Shown here piece by piece: positions 1-7,409 of a stretch of 64,000 nt of DNA. Both the position numbers and the translations under genes were made by a program. The DNA is from UBA4732 sp002404095 (GTDB taxonomy: Bacteria; Planctomycetota; Planctomycetia; Gemmatales; Gemmataceae): positions 1-64,000 of the forward strand of contig DAIPWT010000017.1 of the NCBI GenBank assembly GCA_036783645.1, read 5' to 3'. A model generated the notes under the pieces. The model was not told where the DNA came from. It saw only the letters and a list, made by a program, of their open reading frames with translations, and did no database searches. Numbering within the stretch: the first letter of the stretch is position 1; each line of letters starts with the position of its first letter.

Positions 1-19
1 GACGGGCTAGAAGCCCGTC
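1..19. repeat. Hairpin at window edge, part of an intergenic palindrome
   Basis: The first 19 bases read GACGGGCT-aga-AGCCCGTC, a perfect 8-bp stem with a 3-base loop. The left side is cut by the window edge, so it may belong to a larger palindrome of the kind found elsewhere in this window. Up to the kinase start the rest of the stretch shows nothing else I recognise. Confidence 0.5.
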
Positions 20-135
20 CCACCCATCAATCCATGCGTGACGAAGCACTAGCGCAAGCCAATCGCCGTCCGACGTTCCACGCGGAGCGGAAGTTTTCTT
101 ATTCGGAATGCGAAGTAACGTCCTTCCCACCGTAG

Positions 136-1518
136 ATGGTCATCATGGCAGCGCCGCAACAAATAGATCGGCAAACATTTCTGGCCAACGTGCGTCAGAG
201 CGGCCTGCTCACGGCTGAAGAGACGGCGAACGTCGAAAAAGACTTGGCGTTCAGCAATCGCGGCCGGTCCATCGCGCGCGTTCTCATCGAAAAAGGTCTG
301 CTAACTCGCTTTCAGGCGGAACGGCTGCTCGTAGGTCGCACGGCCGGCTTCCTGCTCGGACAATATCGCGTCCTCGATCAGATCGGCCGCGGCGGCATGG
401 GCCGCGTTTTCAAGGCCGAACACCGCACCATGCGTCGGATCGTCGCCCTCAAAGTGTTGGCGCCCCACCTACTGCGCACCGACCGCGCTCGGGAACTGTT
501 CCTACGCGAAGTTCGCGCCGCCGCCCAGCTGGTGCATCCCAACATCGTCACCGCCTACGACGCCAACGAGATCGAAGGCCGCACCTTTCTCGTGTTGGAA
601 TACGTGGACGGGCCGAACCTCGAACAGCTGGTCCGGCGCCAAGGGCCGCTTCCCGTCGGCCAGGCGTGCGACTACGTTCGCCAGATCGCCATCGGCCTGC
701 AATGCGCGCATCTTCTGGGCATGGTCCACCGGGACGTGAAGCCGGCTAACATCCTGGTGCAGCGTCGCGGCCTTAACGGCGGCGATGTCGGTCTTGTCAA
801 GATCAGCGATTTCGGTCTTGCCCGGCTGCACAACCCCAACGCCGCCGATGAATTCTCCGACCACCCCGGCACCATAATGACCAAAGACAATACGGTCATG
901 GGCACACCGGACTATTTGTCTCCCGAACAGGCGCGAAGCCTGCACAACACCGACATCCGCTCCGACCTATACAGCCTGGGTTGTACGTTTTACTTTCTGC
1001 TAACCGGCCAAGTAGTATTCCCCGGCGGCAACACGCTGGACAAGCTGATTCGTCACGGCGCCGAGAAGGCGCCCGATGTGCGCGACGCGCGACCGGAAAC
1101 GCCGACGGAAGTGGCGGCCGTCGTCGCAAAACTGCTGGCGAAACATCCGCCCGACCGCTACCAAACGCCGGCGGAGTTGGCGGCGGCGCTGGAGCCGTTC
1201 GCCGTGAGCGGGCCGACGCCGTGGGCGCCGCTGCCGCCACCGGCCGAGTTGTTGGAGGAAGACGTGGCAGCGCCCGCGAACCCCGACGCGGTTTTTCAGG
1301 CGTCCGATGAGTGGTCCGCGTTGAGCAACACGGTGACGCAAGGCGGTTCGCCGACGCCAGGGCCGGCGTTTACTTTTCATGGCGTCCGCGCCCGCATCGG
1401 CTCGGTTGTTCGCGGACGACCGGCGTGGTTGATATGGGGCGTTCTTTTGGGATGTATGTTCGTCCTCGGAGTGGCCGCTGCTACAATGTTATTCCTTTTG
1501 GCTCATGTGCATTCCTAG
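136..1518 (+). CDS. Membrane-anchored serine/threonine protein kinase
   Basis: Hanks-type kinase of 460 residues that would phosphorylate Ser/Thr of target proteins in the cytoplasm. Residues 1-75 form a small helical N-terminal region seen in planctomycete kinases (a similar one precedes the kinase remnant at 62619). The kinase domain runs from about 77 to 355: glycine loop GRGGMG at 84-89, catalytic Lys106 in ALKVL, HRDVKPAN from 198, DFGLA from 225, then GTPDYLSPEQA. A Pro/Ala-rich linker follows, and one hydrophobic segment at about 432-457 lies almost at the C-terminus, so the kinase is tail-anchored without an external sensor domain. ATG at 136 and ATG at 145 are both possible; neither has a clear ribosome site. 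The substrate is unknown. Confidence 0.9.
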   Translation: MVIMAAPQQIDRQTFLANVRQSGLLTAEETANVEKDLAFSNRGRSIARVLIEKGLLTRFQAERLLVGRTAGFLLGQYRVLDQIGRGGMGRVFKAEHRTMRRIVALKVLAPHLLRTDRARELFLREVRAAAQLVHPNIVTAYDANEIEGRTFLVLEYVDGPNLEQLVRRQGPLPVGQACDYVRQIAIGLQCAHLLGMVHRDVKPANILVQRRGLNGGDVGLVKISDFGLARLHNPNAADEFSDHPGTIMTKDNTVMGTPDYLSPEQARSLHNTDIRSDLYSLGCTFYFLLTGQVVFPGGNTLDKLIRHGAEKAPDVRDARPETPTEVAAVVAKLLAKHPPDRYQTPAELAAALEPFAVSGPTPWAPLPPPAELLEEDVAAPANPDAVFQASDEWSALSNTVTQGGSPTPGPAFTFHGVRARIGSVVRGRPAWLIWGVLLGCMFVLGVAAATMLFLLAHVHS

Positions 1519-1549
1519 CGGGCGACGCCGCAGGGCAACCGGCTACCTC

Positions 1550-1888
1550 TTACGGACGGCACAGGTCCGTCAGAATCCGCCGAATGCGGTCCAGTGTCAC
1601 GTCATTCACTCGGCCGAAGCTTTTCACAATAATTCCTTGCGAGAGCGTGTAGATTTTGTCCACACGCACCGTTCCGGGATGGTTGAGTGTACCGGCCGCG
1701 AGATCTGCGGAGGAGATGGTGAAACTATACGGACTCCGGGCCGCCGTGGATTTCATGGCGACTACGACCATATCCGGCGTCGCGCCGTTGTATTGGTCGT
1801 TGGAAAGGACGATGACCGGACGGCGGCGAGTGGAGGAGAGGTCTGTAAAGGGGACGGGGATCAGTACAATTTCCCCTTGGCTACGCAT
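1550..1888 (-). CDS. PemK/MazF family mRNA interferase toxin
   Basis: Toxin of a type II toxin-antitoxin pair. MazF/PemK proteins cut mRNA at short sequences until bound by their antitoxin. From ATG at 1888 the protein has 112 residues, the usual size. The start shows the family signature: GEIVLIPVPFTDLSS followed by RRPVIVLS, the conserved loop and strand of the MazF barrel. An ATG seven codons upstream would extend the protein into the antitoxin gene; I prefer 1888 because it gives the typical N-terminus and an 8-base overlap with the upstream antitoxin stop, a normal coupling for such pairs. No truncation is visible, so the toxin is probably functional. Confidence 0.88.
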   Translation of the reverse strand: MRSQGEIVLIPVPFTDLSSTRRRPVIVLSNDQYNGATPDMVVVAMKSTAARSPYSFTISSADLAAGTLNHPGTVRVDKIYTLSQGIIVKSFGRVNDVTLDRIRRILTDLCRP

Positions 1889-2087
1889 TGTTCCACTCCC
1901 TGTCGTCAATCGGATTGTCCCAAAAATCCGTGCTGGAAGCAGCCGCGTCGATGAGATCCGCGTTTTCGGCGGCGTCCTGGAGGATCACCAACACCTCAAC
2001 GCGGCTGCCGTGAGGAAGCGGCGTGGTCAATTCCACTTTGCCGCCCGGTAGGACTTCTACCTCAAACTTATACGTCTTGAAAGGCAT
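1881..2087 (-). CDS. Antitoxin partner of the MazF-like toxin
   Basis: A 68-residue acidic protein directly upstream of the PemK/MazF gene and overlapping it by 8 bases. The N-terminal half (TYKFEVEVLPGGKVELTTPL) looks like a small beta-rich region of the kind that could bind DNA and repress its own promoter; the C-terminal half is rich in Asp, Glu and Ala and ends in DDREWNNA, suited to wrap around the toxin. The family is not one I can name with certainty. The antitoxin role is inferred from size, order and overlap. Confidence 0.75.
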   Translation of the reverse strand: MPFKTYKFEVEVLPGGKVELTTPLPHGSRVEVLVILQDAAENADLIDAAASSTDFWDNPIDDREWNNA

Positions 2088-2108
2088 GTTTTCTCCTTTA
2101 TGCGCGAC

Positions 2109-3707
2109 TCACAACGTCGGCCCGATGGCCCACGGTGCGAACTCCTCTTCGCCGACGCCATTGATCTCGCTCTTGGTTTTCTTGCCGCTGGCCACTTCCA
2201 GTATCTCCTCGAAGATTTGCCGGCCGACTTCCTCTACCGGCGTTCCCGCCAGGATGACGCCGGCGTTAATGTCCATGTCGTCGATCATGTGTTCATACAT
2301 TGGCGTGTTGGTGGCCACCTTGATCGACGGCGCCGGTTTACAGCCGAATACCGACCCGCGGCCAGTCGTAAATACCAGCACATTCGCGCCGCCGGCCACG
2401 ATGCCCGTCATGCTCACTGGGTCGTAACCGGGCGTATCCATCACCACAAAGCCCTTTGTCCGCACCGGCTCGGCGTAGCCGACCACGTCCATCAAAGCGG
2501 TGCTACCGCCCTTGGCGATGGCGCCGAGTGACTTTTCGTAGATCGTCGTCAGGCCGCCTTCCTTGTTGCCGACGGACGGATTATTGTTAATCTCCGCTCC
2601 GAAAACTCCGGCGTACCATTCCCACCACTTGATGCGTTCGATCAGCTTCTCGCCGACGGCCCGGCTGATCGCTCGCCGCGTCAACAGATGTTCCGCCCCG
2701 TAAATCTCCGTTGTTTCGCCGAGGATGCTGGTCCCGCCCTGGGCCACGATCAAATCGGAGGCGACGCCAAGGGCGGGATTGGCCGTCACACCGCTGTTGC
2801 CGTCGGAGCCGCCGCAGTTGGTGCCAAGGACGATCTTGTCGGCCGTCAGCCGGGTCCGCCGCGCGTCGTTGACCTGCGGCAACAACTCGGCGATGGCTTT
2901 CACGCCGGCTTCGACCGTCTTGCGAATGCCGCCGCATTCCTGGATGGTGATGATTAAGGGCGGGGAGACCTCGCCCCTACCGTAGGGGCGGGGGCTCCCC
3001 GCCCCCAGTTGGATTAGACCTTGATTTTCGACTAAATGAATGGCTTGTCCGGTTTCGCAGCCAAGGCCGATGAGGATATAGGCGGCGACATTAGGATGCT
3101 TGGCGAAGCCGGCGAGCGTGAGGTCGAGCTGCTTGTGGTCGGCGCCGTCGTACTGCATGGCGCAGCCGGCCTTGTGCGTGATCGGCACGACGCCATCGAC
3201 GTTCGGATAGCGCTGAAGCAAATCGGTCGCCCTAAAGCGCTCCGAAATGTACTTACTGGTGGAAGCGGAACAATTGACAGTGCTAATGAGGGCGATGTAG
3301 TTGCGTGTGCCGTAACGGCCGTCGCCGCGGTCGTAGCCCATGAAATGGCGTTGCGCGGGCGCGCCGGCGGCGTCATCTCCGGGATGAAGGGGCGGCGGTG
3401 GGCAGTCGCGGCAAAAGGCGTAGTCGCGCTCAAAAACGTCGGCCGAGAGATTGTGAACGTGGACGTGAGCGCCGGCGGCAATGTCCTCGCTGGCGAAGCC
3501 AATAATCTGGCCGTACTTGCGAACCGCCTCGCCCTTGGCGATGGGGCGGACGGCGATCTTGTGGCCAAGGCCGACGCGGCGGGCGACCGTGAGGACGGCT
3601 CCGTCGAACTGGTATTCCTGACCGGGCTGAAGAGGCCGCGCGGCGACGGCGACGTTGTCCTCCGGTCGTAGGTGGACGGCGGCGTGAGAGAGCGGTATTG
3701 GCGGCAT
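2109..3707 (-). CDS. UxaA-family hydro-lyase (altronate dehydratase-like)
   Basis: Altronate/galactarate dehydratase family enzyme, expected to dehydrate a sugar acid to a 2-keto-3-deoxy acid. The N-terminal SAF domain (about residues 15-95 from the chosen start) carries the HKIAVRPIAKGE motif; the UxaA body follows with GYDRGDGRYGTRNY, HKAGC, GLGCE, GTNCGGSDGNSG and a late GRGSVFGC. About 530 residues is normal for SAF and catalytic regions in one chain. The frame is open to 3779, but that codon is TTG; ATG at 3707 gives the usual family start. A palindromic repeat is inserted in frame between the GLGCE segment and the following strand. The exact substrate cannot be told: altronate, galactarate and related acids are possible. 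Confidence 0.85.
   Translation of the reverse strand: MPPIPLSHAAVHLRPEDNVAVAARPLQPGQEYQFDGAVLTVARRVGLGHKIAVRPIAKGEAVRKYGQIIGFASEDIAAGAHVHVHNLSADVFERDYAFCRDCPPPPLHPGDDAAGAPAQRHFMGYDRGDGRYGTRNYIALISTVNCSASTSKYISERFRATDLLQRYPNVDGVVPITHKAGCAMQYDGADHKQLDLTLAGFAKHPNVAAYILIGLGCETGQAIHLVENQGLIQLGAGSPRPYGRGEVSPPLIITIQECGGIRKTVEAGVKAIAELLPQVNDARRTRLTADKIVLGTNCGGSDGNSGVTANPALGVASDLIVAQGGTSILGETTEIYGAEHLLTRRAISRAVGEKLIERIKWWEWYAGVFGAEINNNPSVGNKEGGLTTIYEKSLGAIAKGGSTALMDVVGYAEPVRTKGFVVMDTPGYDPVSMTGIVAGGANVLVFTTGRGSVFGCKPAPSIKVATNTPMYEHMIDDMDINAGVILAGTPVEEVGRQIFEEILEVASGKKTKSEINGVGEEEFAPWAIGPTL
2958..3004. repeat. Palindromic repeat inserted in frame in the uxaA-like gene
   Basis: Two arms, 2958-2980 and 2982-3004, are near-perfect reverse complements built of GGGGCGGGG-type blocks. 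The same family occurs at 11258-11284, again inside a coding sequence, and at 30663-30719 between genes. Here it encodes about 16 residues (GAGSPRPYGRGEVSPP on the minus strand) that interrupt a conserved part of the enzyme without shifting the frame. Confidence 0.8.
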
Positions 3708-4040
3708 AAAGGAGGTCTCGACAACGGGGACCGGAGCGAATCGTGTTGCCACGATACTTGAAACGCTGCTGATTTGCAAAAAAATCTTGCGTTCGGTTTA
3801 CGGAGAAAGCAGTTTCCGCCGTGAAGTAAATGCTAAGAGTCGTAGTTCAGTCAACGACGAGACAACCAAGGCGAAGAATGGGAACCGGTTGTTCGCGGCG
3901 CCCTGCTTATGCCGCAACCTGAACGCCGCGGCTGGCAGCGATTGTGCGGGGTTGCAGCGCCGCCGCTCCGACAAAATCACGGGAAGGCCATTGCTCTTCA
4001 TGGCAGAGTTCCCTAAGATTAAACGGACAACTTGGTGGGT

Positions 4041-4153
4041 ATCTTATCCAGAGTGGCTGAGGGATTGGGCCCTGTGAAGCCACAGCAACCGGTTCTCCGC
4101 AAGGAGATCGCTGGTGCTACCTCCTACCCGGCTTTGGCCGGGAGAGATAAGAT
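4041..4153 (+). ncRNA. SAM-I (S-box) riboswitch aptamer
   Basis: The sequence has S-box landmarks in order: CTTATCCAGAGTGGCTGAGG opening strand and P2, then GGGCCCTGTGAAGCCACAGC and AACC, a P3 hairpin at CTCCGCAAGGAG, the GGTGCTACCTCC junction, a P4 hairpin CCCGGCTTTGGCCGGG, and closing strand AGATAAG pairing with CTTATC at 4043-4048. SAM-I riboswitches bind S-adenosylmethionine and turn off methionine or sulfur genes when SAM is plentiful. It lies 128 bases ahead of the start of a threonine-synthase homologue followed by a sulfur carrier and its activating enzyme, unusual cargo for this switch. The open frame that crosses the aptamer is not a real N-terminus. Confidence 0.92.
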
Positions 4154-4235
4154 CGTGTGCCTGGCACGCCTCTTTTCTCGTTTCCCAAGCGGTCGCTTGA
4201 TCGCTTGCGGAAGCTCCCCTTCTGGACGATACGCA

Positions 4236-4272
4236 CCTCCGACTTTGATGCCATCCCCCGGCGTTTGGAGGG
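4236..4272 (+). promoter_or_regulatory. Possible ribosome-site-sequestering hairpin and RBS after the riboswitch
   Basis: The likely ribosome site GGAGGG (4267-4272) sits 8 bases before a GTG start at 4281. CCTCCGA at 4236-4242 is complementary to TTGGAGG at 4265-4271 with one G-U pair, leaving a 22-base loop. This could be the expression platform that hides the ribosome site when SAM is bound. I see no obvious intrinsic terminator with a T-run between aptamer and start, which fits translational control. It is a by-eye fold only. Confidence 0.4.
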
Positions 4273-4280
4273 TTTGCTCC

Positions 4281-5537
4281 GTGTCTTCTCCCTTCGTCCG
4301 CGGCCTGAAGTGCCGCATGTGCGGCCAGGCCTATCCGGCCTCGCCCATCAACTTCTGCACCGAAGATTTCGGCCCGCTCGAGGTCGATTACGACTACGAC
4401 GCCATCGCCGAGGCCGTTAGCCGCGGCAAAATCGAGGCTCGCTACAATAATATGTGGCGCTTCCAGGAATTCCTGCCGCTCGATGGCGAACCGACCGTCG
4501 GCAAACAATCCGGCGGTACGCCGCTGATCCGGGCCGACCGCCTGGCCTCGGAATTGGGCGTCGAAAATCTCTGGATCAAGAACGACGCCGTCAACTTCCC
4601 AACGCTGTCGTTCAAGGATCGCGTCGTGGCCGTGGCCCTGAGCAAGGCCCGCGAGTTTGGCCTCACCACGGTCGGTTGCGCCTCGACCGGCAACCTGGCC
4701 AACAGCGTGGCCGCCAACGCCGCCGCCGCCGGGCTGGAAAGCTACATCTTCGTGCCCTACGACCTGGAGCCGGCCAAGATTCTCGCCACCAGCATCTACG
4801 GCGCCAAGGTCATCGGCGTCAAAGGCACCTATGACGAGGTCAATCGTCTCTGTACCCAGGTGGCCTTCAAATACGGCTGGGGCTTCGTCAACGTCAACCT
4901 CCGGCCGTACTACGCCGAGGGGTCCAAGACGTTCGGCTTCGAGATCGCGGAACAACTCGGTTGGCGGACGCCGCGGCACGTCGTCTGTCCGATGGCCGGC
5001 GGCAGCCTGATCGGCAAGATCGACAAGGCGTTCAAAGAATTGCACAAGGTCGGCCTGATCGACGCGCCGAACTGCAAGTTTTACGGCGCGCAGGCGTCCG
5101 GCTGCGGCCCGATCAGCACGGCGGTCAAGAACGGTTGGGAGTCGCATCGGCCGGTGCGCAAGCCGAACACCATCGCCAAGTCGTTAGCCATCGGCGACCC
5201 GGCCGACGGCTACTTCGCGGCCAAGCTGATCCGCGAATCGGGCGGCTGGGCGGAGGACGTGAGCGACGCGGAGATTGCCGCGGGGATGTACTTACTGGGC
5301 CGCACGGAAGGCATCTTCGCGGAGACGGCCGGCGGCGTGACGGTGGCGGTGGCTCGCAAGTTGTTGGAGCAGGGGCGCATCGACCGGGATGAGGAAATCG
5401 TGTTGTGCATCACCGGCAACGGCCTGAAGACGCAGGAAGCCGTGGCCGGCCTGCTGGAACGGCCGATGGTGATCGGGCCGAAACTGGAAGAATTCATTCC
5501 ACTGGTGGAAAACGTCCGCGAACCCGCACTGGTATAA
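4281..5537 (+). CDS. Threonine-synthase homologue, possibly a sulfur-carrier-dependent homocysteine synthase
   Basis: PLP enzyme of fold type II in the threonine synthase family, 418 residues from GTG 4281. It begins with a short Cys-rich segment (LKCRMCGQAY, a further Cys near residue 21), then the catalytic core: PLP lysine in TLSFKDR, substrate-phosphate region CASTGNLANS, glycine-rich PMAGGSLIGK, and late ETAGGVT. Known threonine synthases turn O-phosphohomoserine into threonine. The setting argues for a different product: a SAM riboswitch controls it, and the next genes encode a ThiS/MoaD-like carrier and its E1-like enzyme. The related CysM of Mycobacterium tuberculosis takes sulfur from the CysO thiocarboxylate. 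By analogy this protein could make homocysteine from O-phosphohomoserine. True ThrC remains possible. GTG is chosen for GGAGGG 8 bases upstream. Confidence 0.87.
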   Translation: MSSPFVRGLKCRMCGQAYPASPINFCTEDFGPLEVDYDYDAIAEAVSRGKIEARYNNMWRFQEFLPLDGEPTVGKQSGGTPLIRADRLASELGVENLWIKNDAVNFPTLSFKDRVVAVALSKAREFGLTTVGCASTGNLANSVAANAAAAGLESYIFVPYDLEPAKILATSIYGAKVIGVKGTYDEVNRLCTQVAFKYGWGFVNVNLRPYYAEGSKTFGFEIAEQLGWRTPRHVVCPMAGGSLIGKIDKAFKELHKVGLIDAPNCKFYGAQASGCGPISTAVKNGWESHRPVRKPNTIAKSLAIGDPADGYFAAKLIRESGGWAEDVSDAEIAAGMYLLGRTEGIFAETAGGVTVAVARKLLEQGRIDRDEEIVLCITGNGLKTQEAVAGLLERPMVIGPKLEEFIPLVENVREPALV

Positions 5538-5642
5538 AAGGTCTCACGCAAAGGCGCAAAGGCGCAAAGAGGTTGAGAGAGCATGTATCTGTTTCTCGTT
5601 CCTTTCTTCGGGTCTTCTTTGCGCCTTTGCGTGAGACCTTTT
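5536..5642. repeat. Inverted repeat between the threonine-synthase homologue and the sulfur carrier
   Basis: AAAAGGTCTCACGCAAAGGC, beginning at 5536 in the stop codon of the upstream gene, is mirrored by GCCTTTGCGTGAGACCTTTT ending at 5642. The left arm holds an extra copy of GGCGCAAA. About 50 bases lie between the arms. In RNA it would form a strong hairpin followed by a short T-run, so it might act as an attenuator or stability element inside the operon, or simply be one of the local palindromic families. Confidence 0.65.
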
Positions 5643-5658
5643 GTCTTTAGGAGTTGCC

Positions 5659-5931
5659 ATGACGATCAAGATTCAGATTCCGACGCCTATGCGTCAGCAC
5701 GCCGACGGCAAGACCACCGTTGAGGTCGCCGGCGCCACCGTGCAGGCGGCGTTGGCCGACCTTAGCGCCAAGTATCCCGCCATCGCCGAGCGCGTTTTCA
5801 AAGACGGCAAGGTGCGCCAGTTCATCAACGTCTACCTCAACAACGAGGATATTCGCTATCTGGATAGTCTCGCAACGCCCGTCAAGGACGGCGACGAACT
5901 GGCGATCATCCCCGCGGTGGCCGGTGGCTGA
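5659..5931 (+). CDS. ThiS/MoaD-family sulfur carrier protein
   Basis: A 90-residue beta-grasp protein ending in the diglycine AGG*, the mark of sulfur carriers and ubiquitin-like proteins that are adenylated and turned into a thiocarboxylate at the C-terminus. Typical MoaD-like features are present: a first strand KIQIPTPMRQ, the helix AALADLSAKYPAI, and DGDELAIIPAVAGG at the end. ATG 5659 follows TAGGAG at a good distance; an in-frame TTG at 5641 is unlikely. The E1-like partner is at 6320. The carrier could serve molybdopterin or thiamine synthesis, but no such genes are nearby; the neighbour upstream is a PLP enzyme under a SAM riboswitch, so a role in homocysteine or cysteine formation is more likely. 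Confidence 0.9.
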   Translation: MTIKIQIPTPMRQHADGKTTVEVAGATVQAALADLSAKYPAIAERVFKDGKVRQFINVYLNNEDIRYLDSLATPVKDGDELAIIPAVAGG

Positions 5932-6271
5932 CGAACCTGAGGAAGCTCCCGACGGCGTGGCGGTCTTCCCGCTTATACCGCCGGAGTTGGGCGTCGATCC
6001 GCTGCTGCTGGCCGTACTCCATGCCGTCGTTTTTCTCTCCGGCTCCGACGACGAAGTAGTAAATCCCGACGCTTCCTCAGAGGCGTTGGAGTACATGGCC
6101 ACCTACCTCCAACAGCTTCAGGGCGAACGCCTGCGGCGCGCGCGCGAGGATCTGACCTGCCTTCGCACCTACGGCCGGCAAGAGAAGTGGCCTAAACAAT
6201 TGACCTTGTTTCTCAAGACATTTCTCACGGATTTCGGCGTCGGCGACCATAGTGGGCCGCTCACTCCGTGA
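5924..6271 (+). CDS. Conserved-looking small protein of unknown function in the sulfur-carrier operon
   Basis: Starts with GTG at 5924, overlapping the end of the sulfur carrier by 8 bases, which indicates translational coupling. About 115 residues: an acidic N-terminus, a hydrophobic segment LLLAVLHAVVFLSG too short and polar-flanked to be a clear membrane span, and a charged helical half (YLQQLQGERLRRAREDL, then KQLTLFLKTFLTDF). The last residues and the stop codon are supplied by a palindrome at 6255-6300. I do not recognise a family. Position between the carrier and its E1-like enzyme suggests a helper or regulator of sulfur transfer, but nothing in the sequence shows an activity. Confidence 0.6.
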   Translation: MADEPEEAPDGVAVFPLIPPELGVDPLLLAVLHAVVFLSGSDDEVVNPDASSEALEYMATYLQQLQGERLRRAREDLTCLRTYGRQEKWPKQLTLFLKTFLTDFGVGDHSGPLTP

Positions 6272-6300
6272 GCGGCCGGCGACTCGCGGAGCGAGTCGCC
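6255..6300. repeat. Twin hairpin repeat between operon genes
   Basis: Two adjacent hairpins: GGCCGCTCACTCCGTGAGCGGCC at 6255-6277 (arms GGCCGCTCAC) and arms GGCGACTCGC/GCGAGTCGCC at 6278-6300. The second matches the palindrome arms found between trxB and argA at 54734-54866. The first hairpin provides the final codons and stop of the small upstream gene. Confidence 0.75.
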
Positions 6301-6319
6301 CACATTCGGAGGCGTAACG

Positions 6320-7354
6320 ATGGACATTGCCCTGGAACGGTACAGCCGGCAGATGCGCTTCTACGGCGTCGGCGAGGCCGGCCAGAAAAAGCTGCTCGAC
6401 GCCCGCGTGACGCTGTGCGGCTGCGGCGCTCTCGGCACGGTGCTGGCCAACGCCCTGGTGCGCGCCGGCGTGGGCCGTCTGCGCCTCATCGACCGCGATT
6501 TCATCGAGACGAGCAACCTGCAACGCCAGGTGCTTTTTGATGAGCATGACGTGGCCGAGGGGCTGCCCAAGGCGGAGGCCGCGGCGCGGAAGCTGGGCGC
6601 GATCAACTCCGCCGTGCATGTTGAGCCGGTCGTTGTGGACATTGACCGCACGAATATCCTGGAACTGGTGGGCGACGCCGACCTGATCCTTGACGGCAGC
6701 GACAATTTCGAGGTCCGTTATCTCATTAACGACGCCGCCGTGAAGCTGAACAAGCCGTGGGTCTACGGCGGCTGCATCGGCAGTCACGGCCAGACGATGA
6801 CGATCTTGCCGGGCGAGACGCCGTGCCTGCGCTGCGTCTTCGAGGCGGCCCCCGCGCCGGGCGAGGCCGGCACCTGCGAGACGGCCGGCGTACTTGGGCC
6901 GATCGTCAACGTCGTCGCCAGCTACCAGGCTTCCGAAGCGATCAAGATCCTCGTCGGCCGGCGCGATAAGGTGAGCCGCGAACTGCTTTACTTCGACATG
7001 TGGGAAAATGAGCAGCGGCGCATCAAAGTGGCGCCGCTACTGGGCAAGGTGGATTGTCCCTGTTGTCAGCACCGGCGCTTCGAGTGGTTGGACGGCGAAC
7101 ACGGCTCGCAGACGACGAGCCTGTGCGGCCGCAACGCCGTGCAGGTGTCGCATCGCACCGCGTCGCGCCTCAATTTCGAGGACATGGCTCGCCAACTGGA
7201 ACACATGGGCGAAGTGCATTACAATCGCTTTTTATTGAAATTCAACGCGGAAAATTGCGAATTCACCGTGTTCCCCGATGGCCGCGCCATCATCAAGGGC
7301 ACCGACGACGTAGACCGGGCGCGGACGTTGTATGCGAAGTATGTGGGGCATTGA
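6320..7354 (+). CDS. ThiF/MoeB/HesA-family E1-like adenylyltransferase with extra C-terminal domain
   Basis: Enzyme that adenylates the C-terminal glycine of a sulfur carrier so that it can receive sulfur. The Rossmann core (residues about 5-245) has RYSRQMRFYGVGEAGQKKL, nucleotide motif GCGALGTVLANALVRAG, IDRDFIETSNLQRQ and DGSDNFEVRYLIND. Four zinc-type cysteines appear as CLRC and CPCC, and a further Cys lies in GTCETAGVLGP where the catalytic region of the family is. The last 85 or so residues form an added domain (RTASRLNFEDMARQLEHMG to the end) not found in plain ThiF; it is not a rhodanese domain. ATG 6320 follows GGAGGCG. It most likely activates the carrier encoded at 5659. Confidence 0.92.
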   Translation: MDIALERYSRQMRFYGVGEAGQKKLLDARVTLCGCGALGTVLANALVRAGVGRLRLIDRDFIETSNLQRQVLFDEHDVAEGLPKAEAAARKLGAINSAVHVEPVVVDIDRTNILELVGDADLILDGSDNFEVRYLINDAAVKLNKPWVYGGCIGSHGQTMTILPGETPCLRCVFEAAPAPGEAGTCETAGVLGPIVNVVASYQASEAIKILVGRRDKVSRELLYFDMWENEQRRIKVAPLLGKVDCPCCQHRRFEWLDGEHGSQTTSLCGRNAVQVSHRTASRLNFEDMARQLEHMGEVHYNRFLLKFNAENCEFTVFPDGRAIIKGTDDVDRARTLYAKYVGH

Positions 7355-7409
7355 GTAGTGGGCGACGGACGCGGCGTGGTAGAATAATTCATATAAAGGA
7401 GGTGTTGCC

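Noticed and set aside
1505..1954. Plus-strand frames at 1505-2051 as genes
   Set aside because: They are antisense to the MazF-like toxin and its antitoxin, which show clear family motifs.
4032..4280. N-terminal extension of the threonine-synthase homologue from ATG 4032
   Set aside because: It would be translated through the SAM aptamer and gives low-complexity sequence without homology. GGAGGG before GTG 4281 marks the real start.
4044..5147. Long minus-strand frame opposite the threonine-synthase homologue
   Set aside because: No recognisable motif; it is a by-product of high GC codon bias, as are many other long antisense frames in this window.
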